Assembly (NCBI GenBank): GCA_035236585.1
Contig: CP141135.1
Coordinates: 74,005,057-74,069,056 of the forward strand
Length of the DNA: 64,000 nt
Source of the DNA: Warburgia ugandensis
Lineage: Eukaryota > Streptophyta > Magnoliopsida > Canellales > Canellaceae
Reading direction: 5' to 3'
A program made the position numbers and the translations under genes. The notes beneath the pieces were generated by a model, which made no database searches, had not been told where the DNA came from, and worked only from the letters and a program-made list of their open reading frames with translations. Of this stretch, positions 11,744 to 23,748 are shown one piece after another (position 1 is the stretch's first letter; every line of letters starts with the position of its first letter).

Positions 11744-13265
11744 AGCCTGCCCAGCCTTTTACAAGAGAAAAAAACGTCCTTTTGGAGAGAGAATAAGGGG
11801 AATAAAAAGGAGAGGGAGAGAAACGTGAAAGAGAAGGAGAAAAAGAGATAGAAAAGAGAGAAAAGAAAGGAGAGGGATAAGAGAAAAAGAGAGAAGAGAG
11901 GAGAAAGAGAAGGAAGAGGAGATAGATGGGGTCCACTAGCTTTCCTAGTTTTGCTAGAACTCTGCAAGTCTTCAAAGTCTTCAATCTCTTTCCATGATTC
12001 AATCTGGAGCGTCCATGCCTGAGTTGACTGATCTGCAATGCACAGGACTCAATTAGCGAAATCTAAACCATCCATTAGCTTTAATAGTCATTTAACCACT
12101 AAATTTTATAATTCAACGGTTGGATGACCAATTAAAGCTAAAATGAAATATTTGATTTAAAATCTTAAAATTAATGGTCTAGATGCTCTAATCCAATACT
12201 AAATTAGGGGTATTTTGACCAAAATTGAACACTTAACAATCACCGATGGATCATGCAATAATGTTACGACTTTTGTAGATCAAGCCATTATGCATCTTTT
12301 GAACAGTTCAGATTAGTCAACCAATGTCAGAAATTCAACGTCTAATTCAATCTCAATTTTCAGGTGGAAACCTAGTTCTATCGAGGACGACACATCCCTG
12401 GACCGCCCTAACTCCAAACAAGGTTCTATTTGTCAGGTGTGTCTGGGGACACTCCTAAAGTGAATGAGAGAGGAGAGAGAAAGAGGAGAAAAAGAGGGAA
12501 ATTGGGGGTCATTTAGGCTAAAATCACAGACCAAGCTAAGGGACTTCGTTTATTAATTTCTTATTTTAATCTAATTTCCACTCAAAATATTAAAATGGGG
12601 AGTGAAAATTCTACTTCCTCCACTTAGGGCTGACTGTTGACTAATGCTTGAATTGCATCATTGTTGACCTCAGTTCTTACCTAACTTTTGTGGGTCCCAT
12701 ACAAAAGTAAAATTATCGTTTTGCTCTTTTAATTCAAAAATCAAGAAAAATGTGGATTTTTCTCCTGAACTCAAAATTTAGCTTACTTATAGTCATATGA
12801 CTCAAATTTTCAAGTACATTCTAAATATTCATGTCTTAATTCCTAATTCCATTTCTATAGAAGTGAATTTTCTCGAAACTTTAATTTCCAATTCCGTTTT
12901 CAAAATTTTAATCCCTCACTTTCAATAATTCAAATATATTTGTAAAAATTTGGGTTATTACACAGGATATGATAAATATTTAACCAAATATATTATTTTT
13001 CAGACCAATTCAAGCAGGATTAGAAGAAGCATCAAGAAGTGTTAGTGCTGCGATCAAGTGAGTGAAGGTAAAGACAAATGTGAATGTAGCTATCTCAGAA
13101 TTGGTTGGGATCATTTTTAGTATTTGATGTAAATTAACTTTAAGTGATTATTTTTAACTTGGGCTGTGATTAACAATCTTGGGAACAGTAACTATCCATT
13201 TTTAGATATTTTTCAAAGTACCATGGCATGTTTTAGTTATTAATGATGTTACATTATTGATTAAT

Positions 13266-13614
13266 TGTTTGAAATAAATAATGACACTGGGGATTTTTAT
13301 GAATGGTTTTCAACAAAAGGAATTTTTCGCTGCATTCATTTTCAAAAAGTGTTTTTAAATATAAATCAATCTTGCAAGTGAAAGCTTATTAATTTAAATT
13401 GCATTATAAAAACCCAGGTTATCACAACAACCCAACCCTTTGTTTGAAATAAATAATGACACTGGGGATTTTTATGAATGGTTTTCAACAAAAGGAATTT
13501 TTCGCTGCATTCATTTTCAAAAAGTGTTTTTAAATATAGATCAATCTTGCAGGTGAAAGCTTATTAATTTAAATTGCATTATAAAAACCCGGGTTATCAC
13601 AACAACCCAACCCT
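13266..13614. repeat. Tandem duplication of a 175-bp unit
   Basis: The unit beginning GTTTGAAATAAATAATGACA occurs at about 13267 and again at about 13442 and runs to an ACAACCCAACCCT end each time. Copies differ at only a handful of positions, so the duplication is fairly recent. Each copy ends just after an LTR-end-like GGTTATCACA. Confidence 0.95.
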
Positions 13615-16188
13615 ATGCATATGTCTTTAACATTCTACACATTTTTATGCTGATGATGTGTGTATGTGATTTAGTTAGAATTTTAAGTTAACAAGCAGTA
13701 GTTTTAGTAAATTTACTGTGATAAATTGTGTAGAGACTAAAACTCCTATAAACATTTAAAATTGTTATACTATTTACCAGGGGAACCACATCATAAGCAT
13801 TAATTGCTTAGGTTAGAAAAACAAAGAAGACTCTATTGAAATTTTAGTAGAATTAAGTATTTAAAATTCTATTGTCTAAACCATGACTTATACATGACAA
13901 GAGCATCTAGCTCTTTCTATACTTCTAGTGTGATAAAAAAAAGCCAAGTAGGCTTCACTTAAGCCAATCACTATGTTTGATTTCATCAAACCGCACCTCG
14001 AGGATTGGGGTCATGAAAAATATGTTGTATTATGTTTTAGATTATGAGTTAAGGACTATTAATGTGTGAAGATTGATGTTCTCCGATTCGGCTATTCTAT
14101 ACGAGATCATACGAGGTAGGTGGATTGAAGATTTGCTATGTTGGAATTTTAAGATTTACTATATTGGAAACTTAAGATTTGTTATGTTTTGTTAAAACTG
14201 ATTTCAGACAGATGATGCTATACTTGAGAAATGTCTTTAATTATAAAATGTTATGAGTACTTGTGTTTTACTTGCAAATTTAAATGCTTATAAAATCAAT
14301 GTTTCTTTTATGATTGAATATGATTATCATATATTCTATTCATTTGAATATGCTTTGGAATGCCCAAATTGATATTTACTAAGTAAACCTAATACTTTTG
14401 AATTATTATAAAATCAATTTAATTTAATTTGATAGATGATTTTTATTACACTTGTATACTTATATTTCTCTTGGTTTTGATTATTTACTAATAAATATAT
14501 ATATCAACATTGTTCTTGATATTAATTTGATTTTTAAGAAATTATGCATACTTATATATAATTTTGCATGAAAATACTTTTGGCAAAGATTCTAAGAATT
14601 GCTCTTAATGAGTATGTATATGTCTTGAACTTAAATTTTGTTAAAAGTATAGTTGATTTCATGTGTAGAAAAAAAAAAAAAACTGTATTAGTTTAATTTA
14701 TTTTATGTTATTAAGAATTAGCTTACATGTGCTTAAAAATAAATGGGATACGAAGGTCATACTAATTATATTATTATGTAGATTTCATTAATAAATACTA
14801 AAGCATTTTTATATAGAAATTTTTTTCTAAAAGATATAGTTTTCATGAACAAATACTAAAGCATTTTTATATATAAAAGCAATTCTAAAGAATATAATCT
14901 TCATGAATAAACAGTAAAGTAAATTTAAAATTTATTAGTAGGCAATTTTGATTTTCATTAGTATGTAATGATGTGATCAAAGTAGTATCTCTTATACATA
15001 TATTTCAACTATAAAATAGTATTTATTTTATATTAATTTTAATGGTTTAAACTATAAAATTTTGAGAAATTACAAATGAAAAGTTAGATAAGTAAAATTT
15101 TTATAAGTACCAATTGAAAGAAAGAAAGAAAGCATATGATCAAGGAATTGATTAGAAAATTAGTGTGTTTCAGTTATTTTTATATATTAGTGATTGCCTA
15201 AAATAATGCTTAAATTTTATTAAATGTGTTTTGAAAAAGAGAGATTCTCAACCCTTGTGATTATTTTTGAAAAATATTTCATATGAAATCGTCTAATTGA
15301 TGATTTTATCAAAACTTTATTTACATGCCAAAAAGAATGTGTTAAATCATTTGGATGACCAATTAGGCACCCATATAAATACTAAAATTTGACATGAGTT
15401 GTTAGCTAGGCTCTGAGTGGTTGGTTAAACACTCATGTTGACTATATATGCCATAGGACCATATTAGCTCTTGGTTTCTTTCTGATATTAGATACAAGTA
15501 TATGATTTAAGGGTGGAGGACTTGGGATAGACTCTATTTTGTTATGATCTGTTCTTTCTCATGGAAGCGGTATAGTGGGCCAAGTATCCAAGCATGCTTC
15601 TGACTTATAATAGTGCCATATATGTGAGGCATGTTGTACATGCCAGGTTATCCTCTATGATTAATGACCAAATTTGGTGTTGGTTGTTTTCGGCAGATAT
15701 TAATTGCTTTTGCATATTTGAATTATGATACTCAGATATTTTGTTTATGGATTTGATTGATATGATTTATAGGGTATTCATTACATCTTCAAATTTTGAT
15801 TTGTTATCGTTTGAGTTATTTTGATTGCAAAGAATTTGTTATCCATAGATTTGATATTGTATGGATTGATTTGACATTTGAGTTGATATATGATCATATA
15901 CATATTTTGTCTGGAATGCATTTAGATTTGTACAAGGATCTTATATTATTTGAATCTAGTTCATATTGAACATATGATTTGCTAACTAAACTATTTTGAC
16001 TTATGATTTAATTTCATTTTTATGGAATATATGATCTGTGAATTTAGAATTTTGACACAAGTACTATAGCTTGAAATATTATGACTTTGTTCAGGTAAGA
16101 ATAATTATTAAAAGTATTGATTTTTGTATTATATGAACTGTATGTCAAAATATCATTTTGTTTCACCTACAGAAGTGCAAGTTTGTTG

Positions 16189-16215
16189 AGACATTGTAAA
16201 TTATTTACAATGTCT
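16189..16215. repeat. Perfect 12-bp inverted repeat with 3-nt loop
   Basis: AGACATTGTAAA is followed by TTA and then TTTACAATGTCT. The AT-rich hairpin could be chance or a small structural element; no gene lies nearby. Confidence 0.7.
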
Positions 16216-16720
16216 TAGATTTGAAGAATTAGAAATGAAGAAAGAGCCTGATAAGCTATTAAAGAGACAAAGACAGAGATTGTAACTATAGAAGATCAAG
16301 GCCGTTTGTATGTTGAAGGTGACCTTCATAATTTAAAATTTGTTTTGTTAACTACTTGAGAATGTGAATGTATATAATATTTGAAATAATGGACTCATTT
16401 ATTTATGTGATGTGGTTGTGACTAAACGTTTTTGGGAAATGATAAAATTCAATTGGTGTTATTCGTTTTTTGAAAACTCAAAAAATTATTTAAAAGTAGA
16501 AGGAAGTTTTGTCGGATTTCTGGTAGAAATGAAAAATTCATTTCATCTTAGACCCTTGTGTTTGTCAAAGAAATGGAACTTGGAATTTAAAAAAAAATGC
16601 TTTTCAAGGAAAATATTTTTTGCTGTTTTGTTTTCCAAAAAAAGTTTCAAACTAGGGATATCCTGAATTTTTAAAAAGTATTATAATAACCTAGGTCGTC
16701 ACAAATTAGGAGAAGGCACA

Positions 16721-19377
16721 AAGTTCCTTCTTTATGGGCAAAATTCAATAAGAAAGGAATCACAGGACCAAAAACCTTTGGAGAGAATCCTTAGGTAATT
16801 AAGTGGCTTGTCAAAATAACTGGTGTATAAATTAAAACTGGGAAGAAAGATTTTAAAAGGAACACCATTCAAAATCTTAGGTTGGCTTAAACATATCTTA
16901 GAAGGTTATGAATTCTCAAACAAAACCTTATCAATCAATCCGTTGTTGCATACTTTTCGGTTTTTTCCAACAATCAAAGAGTCCATACAGATTATGTCCT
17001 CGTGTTTTGAAGAGCAGATGTAAGCGTAATCCTTCTAACAACCAGTTTCATACTGCCAAGAATTCCAAATCCAGCCCCCAATTTACTATTTTTTGTTTGT
17101 AAAGCATCAACATAAGAAGGTTTCCGAGGAAGATTTTCCTCCATCCCACTACCCATCTCTTCACCTTCTTTCCTAAATTTGTTCCCTAATTTGGTCACTT
17201 CATCAGGTTTGTCATATCCGGGTAGTTAGTATAGAGTGCTGATCTAATAAAACTTTGCGCATAGTGAGGATTCTAACTTGTGTTTTAGTGTTTTTCTTGC
17301 TCTGTTTCAGTTGAAGGCAAAAAGAAATGGTGTGACTCTTGCCTTTCCAACCAAAAGCAGCCTCCAGATTGCTAATGCAGTGACATAAAACTGAACGCTA
17401 ACCTCCTTGCGAGAAATGCCATTGCACGAGAAGTGAACCTCCCATGTATCCTTGCCGTGATGTTAGGCACTACTGCGACCCCGTCCCCTCGGAATGCCGT
17501 GGAACATCCTGCTTAAAGGAGTAGAGAAATGGATGAAACGGAGCTTGCAACCCGTTTGATTACTCTACATGTAATCTAGAGTTAAATAAATGCAAGCTTT
17601 TCTATTTACATAATATTGCCTTAAAATTTTGGCTTTATAAGTTAAGAAGGTATATATTTAAATAAAAACTTGTTGATGAATAAGTTTGTCACAGAAAGTG
17701 TCACCAAAAACTAGTCCAATTTATGATGGTTTTCAACTTTCACAATTTAGGCGCTTTGTCAAGGTTTATAAAATCCAATTTGCACAATTATTTATCTAAT
17801 CTGTTTTATGCGATTATGCCGGCACAAACCAGATTACCCTGCGGATGGGATCTTCTATTAACACATCATTACAATTGCGTATAAGACTTCCGAACATTAT
17901 CATCATGATTCATATAATATAGAGCATTATGTATGGAAAGATCAAGATCTAAATATATATGCCTTTCTTAGAAGAAGAAAGACCTATATCATAAGAAACA
18001 ATAGATGTTAAGTCAAAAGTTTGTTGATTACACATTTTAGCAGCGGGGAAGAAATTACCCTTTCTGTCGATTTTATTGATCTATGAAGATCATTTCATTA
18101 GTTTCACTTGGGATCAGGGTTTATCTACATTGGGGTCCACGATATGGGAGGTCCCGCTTTGGCCGCCTATAATAAGCGTTAAGGAGTTTTTAACCCATGC
18201 ACTTACAACCTTTTTTTTTTAATGTTACAAGTAAAGAATTATAAAGCAAACCACTCACTGTCTTTCAGTCACACACTCCTTTAAATCTAATGCCGGCTAA
18301 AGAGGTAGAGTAGCAACTTTAACTTGCAAACAAATCCATTTTAGGGGAGATGTCGAATTGTTTGTGACTGATTACGCTAGACATTTCTTGGTCATGTATT
18401 TAAAACTTGCTTCATTGGAGTAACCTCCATAGGAGGGATCTAATCTTTCGATTCTTTGTTATTTAATCCAACATTTTAAAGTGTGATGAGATTGAATGTC
18501 TTTATAGACTTTTCTAAAATTTTAAGGTTTGGGATGCAAAAAGAAAATTATGACCCAACACCTACAAGGGTAACCTTTCATGTCCCGGGATTCTGTTTGA
18601 TCATGAGATCTTTAATTAAAGGGTAACAAAGTGTTATCTTGACCTTCAAGCAAGACGTAATGCGGAGAGGTGGCTTGTTGTGTGCGACCAACTGCATTAT
18701 ACGACTTTTGGCTTTTTCTTAAGTTGTTAAAAAGATGGTGAAACTTTTCACCATCTATTTTACTACTAAAAGCAAAAATTGTCAGGATTTCTACCATGGA
18801 TAGCTTTCTATTTCTTTCCAAGAAGTATGAAAGCTTAAAATTCAAGAGGAGCCCATATATCATAGAAGATACAAGCCATTTACCATTCTGTGCACACTCT
18901 GGAGAAGTTATGCTTGAAAATGTCATCTATGGAATAGTTTGAATCATGGAGACAACTAAGTGGAATCCATTTGCAATTTCACTATGCTTCTTTGAAAAAA
19001 AAGAAAAAGAACAATGTTCTAAAGTTTAAAGCATAACTCAATTACCGTACAACCAGTTATATAAATAATTTTCAAAGAGAGATATCGGTTGGTAAAGATG
19101 AAATTCAAAAGTTGGATTAGGAACGAGATAAGAGATCGATGGCATTGATCACGCCCAGAAGATGCTACGGACAAACATCTCTTAGGAGTCTAGATAAACA
19201 TAGACTTAATTTTTGTCAAATTTGTGAACTGGTTTGTGAATCACTTTGGATTTTCCCGACCATTCCATGATTTGTGCATCTCGTTGGATTTTCCATCCCT
19301 TCTATGGTGTGGGTCTAATCTACTGCTAAAAGTCTTGCACCTTTATTCATGGCGTGTGAATTTCATCTGTTTTTGTG
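16721..19377. other. Intergenic DNA, no convincing gene
   Basis: Short ORFs near 16820-17200 have no recognisable domain; the minus-strand one (LPRKPSYVDAL) faintly recalls an L1 ORF1 segment but is too short to call. At 17311-17388 a pyrimidine-rich stretch ending in CAG precedes a 26-codon frame closing with TAA (NGVTLAFPTKSSLQI); it could be an orphan last exon but has no family match I can name. Confidence 0.35.
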
Positions 19378-19500
19378 CAGGTAAAAGAGTATGTGACATT
19401 TGATTGGCTGAAAAAAAATAAAAAAACAGAAAAAGTTAGAGGAAATGGCAATTAGAAATTTTTCTATAGCCAATCAAATGTCACATGCACTTTAGACCTG
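19378..19500. mobile_element. Small inverted-repeat element (MITE-like), 123 bp
   Basis: The ends form an imperfect inverted repeat of about 32 bp. The inner 18 bp are perfect: TGTGACATTTGATTGGCT at 19392-19409 and its complement at 19468-19485. The outer parts begin CAGGT and end ACCTG with a few mismatches. The centre is A-rich. I see no clear target-site duplication, so the superfamily is unassigned (CAGG ends fit hAT loosely). The transcript would fold into a long hairpin. Confidence 0.65.
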
Positions 19501-20242
19501 TAACTCCTTAGTAAAAACTACCGCTCCCCATATATATCAAAATAAAAATTACATAGCAAATAATTCCCAATCACACATATTTCTAAATCTAATCCATCCT
19601 AATGAGAAAAGTGACAACTCGACTAAAGGTATTTCAAGAAAGATGCGAAGTTGTTGGCAACCAACCGGACTCACGAGTTTCCTTTGCATCTACACATGAG
19701 AGGAGATGAAAGAGTTGGACATAAGTGGTAAGCAAGAGAGAGAAGTGAGAGATGGGGATGCAAGCCATGGATCTGGCATTTCTGACATTAGTAGCAATCT
19801 GTCTTGCTGCTCCCATTGCTCTTCCGACTCAAGAAAGTATTCTCTTGCTCTCTCACACACTTGTGGGACACCGAAGCTCTACATTGTATGGATCAAATCT
19901 AGATAAATCTGCAAGGAAGAGTTCATTCCGTATATCCATTTTCAGCACCTAAGTCATGAGTATACGGGGTAGTACATAGTTTCTTTTCCATAGCTGGACC
20001 TGCTAAATCAGCGGCTTGATCATTGATCAAGTGGGTTCCAGTTATAGTCGTAGCTGCTCACGGTTTTCCATGGAAATTATGTTCAGGTAGGTTCCAGTTA
20101 TAGTCCTTGTAGGATGAGCATCACTGCATGAACGCATGTGCAAACTTTCAGTGGGGTGGGTCTGTTTACAGCTGCAACTTTCTCGTACCTTTCATTGTGC
20201 GGGTTCCGTCCATAGTTAAAAGCACAGTTTTTCTCTCTTCCT

Positions 20243-20244
<2 letters not shown>

Positions 20245-20274
<30 letters not shown>
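20245..20274. repeat. (TC)n microsatellite
   Basis: About 15 TC units. Confidence 0.9.
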
Positions 20275-20278
<4 letters not shown>

Positions 20279-20688
20279 CTTTACTTTTTGCATGCAATAG
20301 GTTCATCTTTGGACGATCCAATCCGTTCATCTAATTCTACCATCGTACGAATTGTACTTTTGGTTGTTGAGTGAATATCATTGTTTATACAAAATTTCTG
20401 ATCGACATCTGATCCTGCGATAAAAAATATAATCGTCTGATCCAAAAAATAGACAAGTCAGACAAATGGGTTGGATCATCAAAAGGTGGGCCTTATGCAA
20501 AAGTGGGCTTCTGCGTGGCACCTTCTCTCATATGACAGTGGAATAAGTAAATGGAATAGAATATTGAAGTTATGTCATAGCATTTAGCAAAGGTTATCCT
20601 CTAGCTAAGCCAATAAAGAAAAAGCTCATTCTGGGCTAGCTGTTCCCTTGACCTTCTTAATGCAAAAACAAGGGGCTTAGATAGCCTT

Positions 20689-20778
20689 AAATAAAGAAAA
20701 AAGAGGAAGAAACCAAGAGGCGTAGGCAGGATAAAATAAAGAAAAAAGAAGAAGAAAACAAGGGGCGTATATTGTTCA
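20689..20778. repeat. Direct duplication, about 45 bp, purine-rich
   Basis: AAATAAAGAAAAAAGA followed by GAAGAAA and GGCGTA occurs at 20689 and again at 20734 with few differences. Confidence 0.65.
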
Positions 20779-21959
20779 GAAGAATTGATTCTTCACACAT
20801 ACATGGAAGAGACGCTATCCATACTGAGTTTCGGGACTGACTCACAAACACCGGCTAGTTAAACTTCACATTTGGATGATCTAGCTTGTCTATTTTATTC
20901 AACTTTCTTTAAATTGGCTAGACCTTAATATTCATATCTGTTGGATATTTTAATTAGCTATGTATTTTTTAGTGCTTAAATAATTATCATTCGGCTTTTC
21001 AAAGGGGAAAACTAAAGTTTACAAACTTGAAAACTCAATTCGGTTCGAAGTTAGGTAAGTCGAGTTAACTCGAAGCGATTTATGAGTGACTTGAAAATAT
21101 TTAAGTGAGATTTTTAATAATATTTTATTTGTATTTGGTTATATATAAAAAATTTGCACTTGTATGCACGTTTCATCAATAGGTGACTTTGTTAAGATGT
21201 TGTATTATACTTTGAACGTTGTGTTCAAAATTGCAGTCTAATCAAAACATTTTTGTCCTATAAAGAGTCAACTTGTCTAGTGACTCGATTTCCCATTAAG
21301 TTGAGTAACTTGAACGAGATTTCTAAGTTGACGTGCAAGTTTTAGATATATGAAAAAATAGGAGTTAAAAATATCCAATGAACATAATTTTTTACGAACA
21401 GCCTAAATAGAACATCGAATAAAATAATTGGCTAAAATCACTCAAAAAATGGGGCTTAGTTACACAAGGTTTCGGACTCAGACCCAGAAGTTAGTCCATA
21501 TAGAACTTCCCCAGATGGAATGTTGTCCTTATAAATTGACACAATCTATACCAAGAGCACATGCTAACAATAAAAATATATTATAAAATAGCTAGCTCCT
21601 TTCGCTTCCTTGGAATTTGATTCCTACATATATGAAATTCATAGTGACTCGTGTGGAAGACTATGTGACCAATTGTTGCCATCACACATGAGAATGCTCT
21701 AAAGCTCAGGCATCTAGGGTCTAGAAGAATGTAATTTGAGGAATGCTAAACTCACTGTGCTATGAGATGTGGTCTATTGATCATGTTTTGTGGGATTTAC
21801 TTTTGTATGATTAGATTTGTTCATCTCATTGCTCCAACTTTTACATGATATGGATGATTCTAGTGTCTAAAAAACTGTATCGTTTCTTGAGTTTCTGTAC
21901 TATTTGTTTCTAAGCACATCCTGTTAGATGCTAGAATCATTCAAATTACTTATTTATTT

Positions 21960-23060
21960 ATTTTATAGGAAAAGGCAGTTTTATTGATGGGAGAATAGCC
22001 CTCCCTGTGGATGAACAAGATTGATCGAGGAGATCAAGTAAGATAGATCATCTATGAATACAAGATATGTCTCAAGGAGAATCTTGGAACCACCTGATTC
22101 TTAAGGACAACAAGTTGACTCCCTATCGAGCTATCTGTTAGCTGCTTGGCTGAGCAATAGGTGTGCTTGTGATTGACCTCAACCGCATCAAGGTAGCACA
22201 TAATCTTATCCCGAAAGTGCCAACAGCGCCAAGGTGGGTGACTTTGCCACTGATCCAAGAGATCACATTCCTGGAATCACCCTCACTAATTATAGAGGGT
22301 GGCATGGGTTGCTGCTCCAGGGCTTCTAGTCTAGCATAAATAGAGCGAAATTCTGTTTCTTTGAGTCCGCATGGACCCGCAAAGTCAAAGAGAATCTCTC
22401 CCTTATCATTCCTAAGAACTCCACTAGGGCCAGATAATCCCGGATTCCCTATGTTAGTTCTGTCAAAATTAAGTTTGTACACTCTAGTTTCCGTTCTGGT
22501 TTCGGCTTGACTTTTTGCCTGCAGGGGGAGCTGATTTCAATCCAATTCCTAGCCAAGTCTGCAGGCGAGAAACATATATAGGCTGGAGAGTGAGACGTCC
22601 ATAAGGTAGTACTTCTGATGACTATCTCTGAAGGTACTACTTCTCATTACGCTCAGTTCAAACACTCCAAATTATAGCCATAAACAATAATCTCCACAGA
22701 GTTTTGCTTCTGGAGTTATGCTTAGGAAATCACCATTGATGAATATGCTCTTCCAACGTCTGTGGAAGAGTACAAAAAAAAAGAGAGACAAAACTGCCAA
22801 TGAAGTAGTGCCATAGGTGCTTGCCGCTCAGGAAATTTTAAAACAAATGATCTCTGGCTCCTACATCTTTCCAACATATGTAGCAAATGGATGGGCCCTA
22901 CCAGCCCCTCGAAAGTAAATTATCAAAGGTTAAGATTTTATCCAGCGAAAGACCATGTGAAAAGGGCTCTTTAATGGGATTACAGGATGCCAGATAAGAA
23001 TTGCAAAAGGATTATTTGTTGAACTTCTTGTGCGCTGAAACCATTGCATCATCAAATCAT
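21960..23060 (-). mobile_element. L1-type LINE 3' fragment with broken RNase H domain
   Basis: Minus strand. A zf-RVT-like segment lies at about 22930-23010 (IWHPVIPLK). At about 22635-22670 is an AIIWSV-stop-TERNE motif that matches the conserved WxxWxERN stretch of plant L1 C-termini. Then comes an RNase H domain at 22138-22482 (KLNFDRTNIGNPGLSG, LRNDKGEILFDFAGP, SEGDSRNVISWISG). After the WISG motif the family match continues in another frame (SHPPWRCWHFRDKI, 22052-22258), so there is a frameshift inside RNase H. The A-rich sequence at 21950-21980 (T-rich on plus) is a plausible LINE tail. It is 5'-truncated and dead. Orientation is the same as the L1 at the left end, but it is a separate fragment. 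Confidence 0.75.
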
Positions 23061-23084
23061 ATATATTGGGTGTATCTAGGCCCT

Positions 23085-23585
23085 TCATGTCTGAGCATGT
23101 TGAAGACAAAAAATAGATAATATAACATTGGAAAGGCATAAAACATAGGAGGCAACTCTTCTTTTGGCTTCAAATACTAAAAAATGAAGAGCCTAAATGC
23201 ATCCAATGCATGTAAGATCTCGTACCTAGACTATATGAGATGAGGCGATGAACAGTTTAGGTCTTGGAAAGAATATAAAAAGTGAGCCCACGAACTACTT
23301 TTACTTTTTGCCTTTTTCTATCATGCTAGGTTTGCCTTATTGGCCTAGTTACGAAATTTACATATGGCCCCTTCATTGTTGAGCATATTCCAGACAAAAC
23401 ATGGAAGGAAAAAATACATGAAAGACCCAGAACACAAGGCACTATCTGTTTTGCTTTTTGCTTTAAATTCCAAAAAATGAAAGGCCTAGATAATGCATGT
23501 AAGATTTTGTACCTATGTTATTTAAAATTATGCGAATTCGATCAACGGTTCAGATCTAGGAAAGAAACGCAAAAAGTGGGCCTCC
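23085..23585. repeat. Degenerate direct duplication, period about 287 bp
   Basis: A block near 23085-23300 (TGAGCATGTTGAAGACAAAA, then CAAAAAATGAAGAGCCTA-like text, ATGCATGTAAGAT and AAAAAGTGAGCCC) is matched by a block near 23372-23585 with the same landmarks in the same order. The second block ends about 165 bp before the proposed start codon of the DCN1-like gene. Confidence 0.7.
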
Positions 23586-23748
23586 CATGCACCTTCTTGT
23601 ACGACTTGGACGCAATCGCGACGAGACTGTTGCATCGTATAATTTCTTCTCTCTCATTGCAGAGAGAAATGGGAGAGTTGATAGCTCCACTGTAATCCCC
23701 AGTTTCGTCTGTAGAAACCCTAGATTTTCATTCACGAGCTGGTTTCTG

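Larger units (their letters stand above)
10633..12050. other. Purine-rich, GC-elevated segment with long GA tracts
   Basis: Long plus-strand GA/GAA-rich sequence produces low-complexity ORFs on both strands (Lys/Glu/Arg-rich on plus, Phe/Leu/Ser-rich on minus). I see no domain in them. The segment begins right after the 30-bp repeat and grades into AT-rich DNA near 12050. It may be the untranslated part of an old retroelement or unique purine-rich DNA. Confidence 0.4.
12051..16720. other. AT-rich intergenic DNA with LTR-end-like motifs
   Basis: No coding sequence recognised. The motif GGGTTATTACA at 12952-12962, GGTTATCACA near 13417-13426 and 13592-13601, and AGGTCGTCACA near 16693-16703 resemble 3' ends of plant Gypsy-type LTRs. 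I could not pair any two as the ends of one element, so this is only a hint of old LTR-derived DNA. Confidence 0.35.
19501..21950. other. Intergenic DNA, no gene seen
   Basis: A short plus-strand ORF at 19752-19952 begins with a hydrophobic stretch (LAFLTLVAICLAAPIAL) that could mimic a signal peptide, but nothing follows that looks like a protein family. The stretch also holds a CT tract and a 45-bp purine-rich duplication. Confidence 0.4.

Noticed and set aside
11434-12038. 177-aa and 98-aa minus-strand ORFs with Leu/Ser repeats
   Set aside because: Created by the two GA microsatellites and purine-rich flanks.
12952-16703. A full Gypsy element between LTR-end-like motifs
   Set aside because: No coding parts, primer-binding site or matching LTR pair could be found, so only a hint is recorded.
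19752-19952. 66-aa ORF with a signal-peptide-like start
   Set aside because: Only the hydrophobic start is suggestive; nothing that looks like a mature peptide follows and codon use is not distinctive.
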